A DNA stretch of 8,998 bases. It comes from an uncultured bacterium. GTDB taxonomy: Bacteria > Actinomycetota > Actinomycetes > S36-B12. The DNA lies in assembly GCA_903908025.1 (NCBI GenBank), contig CAIVQM010000301.1:1-8998 (forward strand). Direction: 5' to 3'. The stretch's first letter is position 1, and every line of letters begins with the position of its first letter. Under the pieces are notes generated by a model, which saw nothing but the letters and a program-made list of their open reading frames with translations, was not told the DNA's origin and made no database searches. A program made the position numbers and the translations under genes. This document shows positions 1-5,408 of this stretch, one piece after another.

Positions 1-1
1 C

Positions 2-1432
2 GAGCTGGCCGGCATCGTCGGTCCGTACGAGGGCTACGCACGCAATGTCGACGGCCACAAGCGCGTCATGCGCAAGCACGCGGCCGCTGGCGACAACGTC
101 CGCACGATCTCCAGCCTTGACGGCGACGTGCTGAAGGTCGCCAACAAGGCGTGGCTAGACAACCAGGTGATCGGCGAGCAGAACGGCTGGCGCAATGCCC
201 AGGCGTCGGTCCTCGCGCCCACGGGCACCATCGGCTTCATGATGGACTGCGACACCACGGGCATCGAGCCGGACTTCTCCCTGGTGAAGTTCAAGAAGCT
301 CGTCGGTGGCGGCTCCATGCAGATCGTCAACCAGACGATCCCGCGTGCGCTGCGTCGCCTCGGCTACACCGAGGAGACCGTCGAGGCGATCATCGAGTAC
401 ATCGGAGAGAACGGTCACGTTGTCGACGCGCCCGGCCTGAAGACCGAGCACTACGAGATCTTCGACACCGCGATGGGACTGCGCTCGATCAGCCCGCTCG
501 GTCACGTGCGCATGATGGCGGCCGTCCAGCCGTTCATCTCGGGCGCGATCTCCAAGACCGTCAATATGCCGGAGACGGCGACGATCGACGAGGTCGAGGA
601 GATCTACTTCCAGGGCTGGAAGCTCGGCATCAAGGCGCTCGCGATCTACCGCGACAACTGCAAGGTCGGCCAGCCGCTCAGCGATGCCAAGGCGAAGAAG
701 GTCGACGAGATCGTTGACGTCACCGCTGCGGCCGTCGCTGCCGCAATCGCCGGTCAGCCGGTCCGTCGGCGCCTGCCGAAGAGCCGTCCGAGCCGCACCA
801 CCAGCTTCTCGGTGGCCGGCGCTGAGGGCTACATGACCGCGGGTTCCTACCCCGACAACGGTCTGGGCGAGGTCTTCCTGAAGCTCGGCAAGCAGGGCTC
901 GACCCTGGCCGGTGTGATGGATGCCTTCTCGATCGCGATCAGCATCGCGCTGCAGTACGGCGTGCCGCTGGAGGCCTTCGTCAGCAAGTTCGTCAACATG
1001 CGGTTCGAGCCGGCGGGCATGACCGACGATCCGGACATCCGGATCTCGCAGTCGATCATGGACTACATCTTCCGTCGCCTGGCCCTCGACTACCTGCCGT
1101 ACGAGCAGCGCGCCGGCCTAGGCATCCACACCGCTGATGAGCGGGCTGCGACCGTTGCCGCCAACTACGGCCCGGCGGTGCCGGCAGCATCAGCTGATCT
1201 CGATGTTGCCATCGATGAGGCAGTCGAGACGGACGAGGCAGCAGCTGAGGCCGCCGTCGAGGCGACACCCGTCAAGGCGGCCAGCAAGGCGCACTCCAGC
1301 GCCGAGCTGCTCGAGGAGATCACCGGCACCGCATCCGATGCCCCGCTGTGCATGACCTGCGGGATCAAGATGCGCCCGGCTGGCAGCTGCTACGTCTGCG
1401 AAGGCTGCGGGAGCACGTCCGGCTGCAGCTGA
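2..1432 (+). CDS. nrdJ: Vitamin B12-dependent (class II) ribonucleoside-diphosphate reductase, C-terminal part
   Basis: Partial gene, open at the left edge; frame starts at base 2 and ends with TGA at 1430-1432 (476 residues visible). The enzyme reduces ribonucleotides to deoxyribonucleotides in the cytoplasm, using adenosylcobalamin to make the thiyl radical. Visible parts: the end of the catalytic barrel, with the conserved PTGTIG stretch at bases 218-235; a TSCPD-type domain at about 824-970 (GLGEVFLKLGKQGSTLAG); a conserved block RFEPAGMTDDPD near 1000-1035; an Ala/Glu-rich acidic linker at about 1185-1295; and a C-terminal cysteine cluster (CxxC, then CYVCEGC, then GCS) at 1349-1429. In class II enzymes such a tail is thought to bind metal or re-reduce the active site. 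In the TSCPD motif a Tyr (848-850) stands where the name-giving Cys would be; from memory this is usual in actinobacteria. The active-site cysteines and B12-site residues are upstream of the window. The next gene is convergent, so nrdJ ends its transcription unit here. Confidence 0.96.
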   Translation, partial: ELAGIVGPYEGYARNVDGHKRVMRKHAAAGDNVRTISSLDGDVLKVANKAWLDNQVIGEQNGWRNAQASVLAPTGTIGFMMDCDTTGIEPDFSLVKFKKLVGGGSMQIVNQTIPRALRRLGYTEETVEAIIEYIGENGHVVDAPGLKTEHYEIFDTAMGLRSISPLGHVRMMAAVQPFISGAISKTVNMPETATIDEVEEIYFQGWKLGIKALAIYRDNCKVGQPLSDAKAKKVDEIVDVTAAAVAAAIAGQPVRRRLPKSRPSRTTSFSVAGAEGYMTAGSYPDNGLGEVFLKLGKQGSTLAGVMDAFSIAISIALQYGVPLEAFVSKFVNMRFEPAGMTDDPDIRISQSIMDYIFRRLALDYLPYEQRAGLGIHTADERAATVAANYGPAVPAASADLDVAIDEAVETDEAAAEAAVEATPVKAASKAHSSAELLEEITGTASDAPLCMTCGIKMRPAGSCYVCEGCGSTSGCS

Positions 1433-1474
1433 TGCCAATGGACACGCTCGGCGTAGCGCTGGCGCGACGTCATG

Positions 1475-1510
1475 CAGAGGGGCCGCACTCGCAAGAGTGT
1501 GGCCCCTCTG
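1475..1510. terminator. 16-bp hairpin with GCAA tetraloop, probable terminator after nrdJ
   Basis: Arms CAGAGGGGCCGCACTC (1475-1490) and GAGTGTGGCCCCTCTG (1495-1510) pair over 16 bp with one G-T position. The loop GCAA (1491-1494) is a GNRA tetraloop on the plus strand. It begins 42 bases after the nrdJ stop and lies 45 bases beyond the stop of the convergent gene, so it can serve both. No clear T-run follows on either strand, as is common for hairpin terminators in high-GC actinobacteria. The structure is seen directly; the terminator role is inferred. Confidence 0.82.
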
Positions 1511-1521
1511 TAGTGCGCGGT

Positions 1522-1540
1522 GCCTCAGGAGCTCTGAGGC
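1522..1540. terminator. Small 7-bp hairpin beside the main nrdJ hairpin
   Basis: GCCTCAG (1522-1528) and CTGAGGC (1534-1540) pair perfectly around a 5-base loop. It lies 15 bases past the stop codon of the minus-strand exported-protein gene and 11 bases from the 16-bp hairpin. It may be the first of two hairpins ending that gene's transcript. There is no T-run, so function is inferred from position only. Confidence 0.45.
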
Positions 1541-1555
1541 CTCGATCGTGCCGTT

Positions 1556-2143
1556 CTAGTTGGCGACGGACAGGCTCCGGACGATGCGCTCGATCTGCTT
1601 CGCGTTGAGCCGGTGGGTGTTCAGTTGCGCTTGAGTCTTCTGGTGTCCGCCTCGGGCTGGCAGGACGATCCAGGTGCTGCCGTTGTTCAGCAGTAGTTCG
1701 GCGGGAGTTGCCGTTGATCCCGTGGCGCAATCCGCTTCGCCGACCGCACTGGTATTCGGGCAGTTGGTGTTGATGAAGACCTGCGATCCTTTGGCGTGGA
1801 ACGAAGCGACTTTCAGCATCGGGAAACCCTCGTCCGAGCACGGGAATGACTCAGTGAGAGTCAGCGAAGGGTTCCAGTTCCCGTATTGCGCTTTCAGGTA
1901 GTAGGTGCACTGACCTGGCTTCCCGCCAACGGCCTGGGGATCGAACTTGCTCACCTTCACGCTCAGCAATGGCAGGCCGGCCGTGAACGTCGGTGCGTAG
2001 ACCGTGAAGGGAACCTTGGGCTGCACTGACGCAAGATTCACGTTGTCCGATGACCATGCGGGCGGAGCGAGGACCATCGTTGCGCTGGCGACTGCGATCG
2101 CGGCACACACAACCACGAGTCGCCGTATTCCCCTGATCTGCAT
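1556..2143 (-). CDS. Exported four-cysteine protein, DUF4367-like
   Basis: 195 residues. The start is ATG at 2143 rather than the far upstream codon at 2251, because AGGAG (2149-2153, minus strand) sits 5 bases before it and a signal peptide follows at once. The signal is MQIRGIRR, a hydrophobic core at residues 9-26, and a likely cleavage after A29-W30-S31, so it is probably Sec-exported. The mature part has four Cys (79, 102, 128, 139), enough for two disulfides. The pattern PFTVYAPTF near residues 45-53, a later YYLKAQY stretch and a closing helix LNAKQIERIVRSL (179-191) resemble the layout of DUF4367/MucB-type domains, where 'PF.VY.PTYLPEGY' opens and a helix ending in 'I..SL' closes. This likeness is from memory and weak. 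Function unknown. It appears to be transcribed alone: the upstream neighbour ends 136 bases away and hairpins follow it. Confidence 0.8.
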   Translation of the reverse strand: MQIRGIRRLVVVCAAIAVASATMVLAPPAWSSDNVNLASVQPKVPFTVYAPTFTAGLPLLSVKVSKFDPQAVGGKPGQCTYYLKAQYGNWNPSLTLTESFPCSDEGFPMLKVASFHAKGSQVFINTNCPNTSAVGEADCATGSTATPAELLLNNGSTWIVLPARGGHQKTQAQLNTHRLNAKQIERIVRSLSVAN

Positions 2144-2210
2144 GGTGTCTCCTGTCGGGTTTGTCTTGCGTTTGTCCGGACAGTAGTTCGCTGCGCCCCC
2201 CCGTTGCTCC

Positions 2211-2246
2211 CCAGAACGCGGGCGTCTACGTGAGAAGTTGTTCTGG
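2211..2246. promoter_or_regulatory. Inverted repeat CCAGAAC-N22-GTTCTGG upstream of the exported-protein gene
   Basis: CCAGAAC (2211-2217) and GTTCTGG (2240-2246) are perfect inverted copies, 68 to 103 bases upstream of the start codon at 2143. The spacing is too wide for a compact hairpin but suits a pair of operator half-sites or a large-loop leader structure. A run of seven C (2196-2202) lies next to it. I could not identify convincing -35/-10 boxes. Role is inferred only. Confidence 0.3.
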
Positions 2247-2279
2247 CGCATCGAAATGTCCCGCGGTAACCGGAAGGTC

Positions 2280-3353
2280 CTATTTGCTGTAGTCCCAGAA
2301 TTGCAGGGAACGTGTTGCTAGGAAGATCGCCAGCGTGATGGCGTACAGAATCACGAGGATGACGATTCCCTTGATCGTTGGCTTCAAGGCGGCACCCTCG
2401 ACGGGATCCAGCCACCATGCGAAGACCTTGGTGGCCCAGGGCATGAACACCCATGTCAGAAGGGCGACGCTGGCGACATTGCTGAACCAGGTGGTCAGCC
2501 CGGGATTGAGTCCAAGCCCCTCCACGGCCGGCCCGAAGAAGCGCGTCAACAGCATGACGATCGGGAACAGCACGAGCAGGACGATCATCGCCGTCTTCCA
2601 GTCGGGCGTGACCTGAGCGGAGTTCCCGTCAAACCGAACGATCGAGCCGAACGGCGTATGGCGGGTATAGGTCACGAAATCCGTCGACAACTGCTCGCGC
2701 AGCCTGGGTAGCAGGGCAGCACGCTCGGGGGATGTCATCCAGCCTTGCAGATTTGCCTCCGAGGAGAAGATGGTCGCCGATACCCAGGGCCCATCGCTGA
2801 TGGTGGGGCGCACCAATACCGCGGACGTGAAGCCGGGGAAGTTCTTCGATGCCAGCAGCAACTCATTCTCGGCAGCCTTGAAGGCGACCTCGCGCTGGGG
2901 TGAGACCCGGTGCAGGATCACCGCAATACCGGGAGGTGGGGATTGTCCCTCGACCAACACGATGGTCGGCACCTTGGTCACCACGCCGTACTTCTCTCCG
3001 GCGGACAGCAGCGAGCGCCGCTCCTCGGAATCGAGCCATACGTGAAGGTCGTGCGGTGACTCGAAGATCATCACGACAGCCCAATCACCGTCGGTAGTCA
3101 CCGGCGGCGTCACCTGCGAGTCGATGAACCCAGGGAATTTCGAGGCAGCAGCATCGATACCGGCCTGCCACGAGCCCACCTCGGCCTGGTGGGCGGGATC
3201 GGCCGAGAAGATGGCGATGGCCGACGCTTCGTGGGCGATCTCAGGCCCCCAATCGTTCGGTACCTGATGAGGTCTCCAGCTTGCGTCCCCGGACGTACGT
3301 GCCGGTGAGCGCCTTCTCCCTGGCCAGCATGATGACCGCGAACAGGTAGGCAT
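2280..3353 (-). CDS. Membrane-anchored protein with two antibiotic-biosynthesis-monooxygenase (ABM) domains; start uncertain
   Basis: The open frame ends with TAG at 2280-2282. Clear homology begins at about base 3239; counting from there (319 codons), ABM domain 1 is residues 7-96 (AIAIFSAD, FPGF, VWLDSEERRSLL), ABM domain 2 is 104-193 (GIAVILH, FPGF, GWMTSPERAALL), then hydrophobic spans at about 215-233, 252-270 and 291-307, with the WxMPW..F.WWLDP region typical of COG3224 proteins. ABM domains are small ferredoxin-like folds of monooxygenases and haem-degrading enzymes; the substrate here is unknown and the soluble part should be cytoplasmic. The start is a problem. The only in-frame ATG before the fold is at 3353, overlapping the deaminase gene by 113 bases and lacking a ribosome site. 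The next GTG (3179) would cut away the first strand of domain 1. An ATC at 3239 is one base beyond the deaminase stop. The coordinates given use the ATG. Co-transcribed with the deaminase. Confidence 0.7.
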   Translation of the reverse strand: MPTCSRSSCWPGRRRSPARTSGDASWRPHQVPNDWGPEIAHEASAIAIFSADPAHQAEVGSWQAGIDAAASKFPGFIDSQVTPPVTTDGDWAVVMIFESPHDLHVWLDSEERRSLLSAGEKYGVVTKVPTIVLVEGQSPPPGIAVILHRVSPQREVAFKAAENELLLASKNFPGFTSAVLVRPTISDGPWVSATIFSSEANLQGWMTSPERAALLPRLREQLSTDFVTYTRHTPFGSIVRFDGNSAQVTPDWKTAMIVLLVLFPIVMLLTRFFGPAVEGLGLNPGLTTWFSNVASVALLTWVFMPWATKVFAWWLDPVEGAALKPTIKGIVILVILYAITLAIFLATRSLQFWDYSK

Positions 3354-4698
3354 CGCGAGCACGGATCGGGTCATCTGGCTTGTGCATGCCGCGCAGCGTC
3401 TTGTCGTACATGTCCCAGTGGGAGGGGTCGAGAATGACGAAATCGGCCTCCTTGCCGACGTCGAAGTTGCCTGTCCGGTCTTCAAGATCGAGGGCGCGTG
3501 CGCCGGCGAGCGTTCCGGTGAACAGGAGTTCTGCCGGATGCAGTGAGAGCGATTGGTCATCGGTCGGATACGGATCGATGCCCACCGGCGTGCGCTCGGA
3601 GATGTGAACCTTGAAGCACGCATTCAACATTTGCGGAACGAACCATTCGTCCCCGCCACCGAAGTCACTACCGATGGCAATGTTGACGCCCGCGGCAACA
3701 GTCCGCTTCCACGGCATCGTCCCCGAGCCAAGGAACAACTGCGAGACAGGGCAGTGCGCGATGGAGGTCCTGGTCTCAGCCATCCGGGCGAGTTCTGAGT
3801 CGAGGCAGTGCACTGCATGCGCCATGACGCTGCGCGGACCAAGGAAGCTCTTGCCGCCCACCTGCGAGCCGGGCAGGAACTTCCCGTCGTAGGTGTCGAG
3901 GTAGCTGTTGACCTGATACTGGGCTTTGACGGTGTCGGTCTCACCCGTACCGGTGCGCGCGTTCTCATTGAGGTGGGAGGTGAAGTACACGCCCGCGTCT
4001 CGGTAGTGGTCGTAGACCTCGCCCAACGCAGCAAGCGTGGTCGGGGTCACGGCCAGGCTGAAGCGGGGAACCACCGAGACCGACTGCAGTGAATGGCGAC
4101 GAGTTTCGGCGTCCAGCGGATGCCACTTCTCGATCTCGTTGCGAACATGCTCAACGGCTGTTGCCTCACTGACGATGAGACGACTGGCCGAGTCGGGGCC
4201 AACTGTCTGGATACCGGTCCCGGAGACCAGTCGGATGCCGCGGCTGCGCGCCTCCTCAAAGAGGAAATCCTGCGCATGCGGAAACGCCGAACCGAAGACG
4301 AGGGCATTGGTCGTGCCCGCCGTGACCATCCGATCAATCCACTCCACCGCTGCAATTCGTGCGTACTCCGGGTCCTCCAACTTGGATTCGGAGGGGAAGA
4401 TGCAGTAGTCGAGCCACTCCAGCAGCTGACCGCCGCCGTAGGAGTCTCCGCACCAGACCTGCGGGAAGTGCATGTGGGTATCGACGAATCCCGGCAGGAT
4501 GAAGGCCCCGTGATGGTCGACGACATCCGCGCCTGCGTGCTCCTCCGGAAGGGCTGTCCAGTCACCGCACCACTGGATGATCCCCTCGTCGTCGACAACC
4601 AAGGCTCCGTCGGGGAAGACGGCGAGGTGCTCCGCCGCTTGCGTAACAAGTGGGGCGCCGGCGATGTGATAGATGTGGCCCCGGTGCGTGGTTGCCAT
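3241..4698 (-). CDS. guaD: Guanine deaminase (amidohydrolase superfamily)
   Basis: 485 residues, close to the usual 430-490 for guanine deaminases. Predicted to hydrolyse guanine to xanthine and ammonia in the cytoplasm, with one bound metal. Visible motifs: the N-terminal beta-sandwich strand, then PGFVDTHMHFPQ (metal ligands H75 and H77); LLEWLDYCIFPSE (92-104), which is characteristic of guanine deaminases; SHLNE (H242, E245); VMAH (H294); SIAHCPVSQLFLGSG (312-326); and IGSDFGGG (catalytic D345). The end (GTYVRGRKLE) is the closing strand of the family. The ATG at 4698 is supported by AAGGGGA (4703-4709, minus strand) 4 bases upstream. It heads a probable two-gene unit with the ABM membrane protein. 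Its stop TGA (3241-3243) comes soon after a GGGGG run at which loss of one base would join the two frames. A related purine or cyanuric-type amidohydrolase activity cannot be ruled out from sequence alone. Confidence 0.88.
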   Translation of the reverse strand: MATTHRGHIYHIAGAPLVTQAAEHLAVFPDGALVVDDEGIIQWCGDWTALPEEHAGADVVDHHGAFILPGFVDTHMHFPQVWCGDSYGGGQLLEWLDYCIFPSESKLEDPEYARIAAVEWIDRMVTAGTTNALVFGSAFPHAQDFLFEEARSRGIRLVSGTGIQTVGPDSASRLIVSEATAVEHVRNEIEKWHPLDAETRRHSLQSVSVVPRFSLAVTPTTLAALGEVYDHYRDAGVYFTSHLNENARTGTGETDTVKAQYQVNSYLDTYDGKFLPGSQVGGKSFLGPRSVMAHAVHCLDSELARMAETRTSIAHCPVSQLFLGSGTMPWKRTVAAGVNIAIGSDFGGGDEWFVPQMLNACFKVHISERTPVGIDPYPTDDQSLSLHPAELLFTGTLAGARALDLEDRTGNFDVGKEADFVILDPSHWDMYDKTLRGMHKPDDPIRARDAYLFAVIMLAREKALTGTYVRGRKLETSSGTERLGA

Positions 4699-4947
4699 GT
4701 CGTCCCCTTGGGCGTAGTCGGGTTGTCAGCCTGGACATCGGATGCGGAGCGCGATCAGCCGTGGTCCGAAGGCTACGCAGTGGCAACGGCTTTTGGCGCG
4801 GCGTACCGGCTGGATCTCCGCAGCCAGGCCGCTCCGCGGTTCCCAGAATGACCCCAAATGGTGGCAAATATGGCGTTACGTGGGGATCAGGATGCTCCGT
4901 CGTCGCTGCGCATCGGGGTGCAGGAATCGTTACGGTGACATCGCATG

Positions 4948-4965
4948 AGCCACACTCCGGTGGCT
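4948..4965. repeat. Inverted repeat AGCCAC-N6-GTGGCT
   Basis: AGCCAC (4948-4953) and GTGGCT (4960-4965) pair perfectly around a 6-base loop, 83 bases before the start of the DUF4190-like gene. It could be an operator or a hairpin in the leader of that gene; nothing in the sequence decides which. Confidence 0.3.
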
Positions 4966-4970
4966 GATCG

Positions 4971-4996
4971 ACATCAGAATCTCCAGTTTCTGACGT
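4971..4996. repeat. Imperfect 9-bp inverted repeat in the leader of the DUF4190-like gene
   Basis: ACATCAGAA (4971-4979) and TTCTGACGT (4988-4996) pair over 9 bp with one mismatch around an 8-base loop; the inner 6 bp are perfect. It starts only 5 bases after the previous inverted repeat, so the two form a tandem hairpin pair 50-100 bases before the start codon. Role is inferred from position. Confidence 0.35.
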
Positions 4997-5047
4997 GGTC
5001 TGGCCTCTCCCTCCGTCAGCATTGCTGGACTACGTAGGAGGATCCAC

Positions 5048-5356
5048 ATGTCCAATCCCGTACCAGCAAGCGACCCGAAGCTGCCGGCATCGACCCCGAA
5101 GTCAGGCAGTGGCATGGCTATCACGACCTTGATCCTGGGGATCGTGGCAGTGCTGATCTCCTTCTTCCCATTCATCAACATCTTCGCTTTTGTTCTCGGA
5201 GGTGTCGCGGTCATTCTCGGGATCGTTGCCATCGTGAAGGGCAAAGCCAATGGGCGAGTGCCCGGGATGAGCGTCGTGGGAATGATTCTCGGCGCCATCG
5301 CGGTGGTCATCGCGATTCTCGTCATGACGGTTTTCAGCCTGTCGGTCGGCGGCTAA
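5048..5356 (+). CDS. DUF4190-like small membrane protein
   Basis: 102 residues. The ATG at 5048 is preceded by AGGAGG (5036-5041) with 6 bases of spacing, a near-perfect ribosome site. A short Pro/Ser-rich N-terminus (residues 1-22) is followed by two long hydrophobic stretches, about 23-63 (helix-helix with FFPFIN in the middle) and 73-97. Between them is a basic turn, IVKGKANGRVPGMSVVGMILG. This glycine-rich pattern 'A..sLilGi..l...p......ilg.vAiilGi.al.' followed by 'g.gmavaGiilG' is the recognised layout of DUF4190 proteins, common in actinobacteria and of unknown role. It stands alone: the upstream gene is divergent and the downstream gene convergent, with a strong hairpin after its stop. 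Confidence 0.87.
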   Translation: MSNPVPASDPKLPASTPKSGSGMAITTLILGIVAVLISFFPFINIFAFVLGGVAVILGIVAIVKGKANGRVPGMSVVGMILGAIAVVIAILVMTVFSLSVGG

Positions 5357-5369
5357 GCCGATTCGTGCT

Positions 5370-5403
5370 CGTCCCCGTCGGATCGTTGGTACCGACGGGG
5401 ACG
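5370..5403. terminator. Perfect 12-bp hairpin, bidirectional terminator
   Basis: CGTCCCCGTCGG (5370-5381) and CCGACGGGGACG (5392-5403) are perfect inverted copies with a 10-base loop. It begins 13 bases after the DUF4190-like stop and ends 5 bases past the stop of the convergent lipoprotein gene, so it can end both transcripts. No strong T-run follows. Confidence 0.85.
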
Positions 5404-5408
5404 GCGCC

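Larger units (their letters stand above)
4699..5047. other. Divergent intergenic region between guaD and the DUF4190-like gene
   Basis: 349 bases without a supported gene. It must contain the promoters for the leftward guaD unit and for the rightward small membrane protein. I found no convincing -35/-10 pair for either. Two small hairpins lie in the right half and are listed separately. A long plus-strand open frame running from 4093 through this region is antisense to guaD, has no domain I recognise and is rejected as a gene. Confidence 0.5.

Noticed and set aside
848..850. Tyr in place of Cys in the NrdJ TSCPD motif as an inactivating change
   Set aside because: To my recollection actinobacterial NrdJ proteins commonly carry Tyr here, and all the rest of the domain and the Cys tail are intact.
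2144..2251. 36-codon N-terminal extension of the exported protein
   Set aside because: The extension (Arg-rich, no signal character) lacks a ribosome site, while ATG 2143 has AGGAG and a signal peptide.
3354..3623. Further upstream part of the ABM reading frame
   Set aside because: Lies wholly inside guaD, Arg/Ser-rich low-quality sequence, no ABM similarity: a shadow frame.
4093..4851. Long plus-strand open frame (252 codons) antisense to guaD
   Set aside because: It mirrors the deaminase gene in a high-GC background, has no recognisable domain and no ribosome site; guaD motifs on the other strand are unmistakable.
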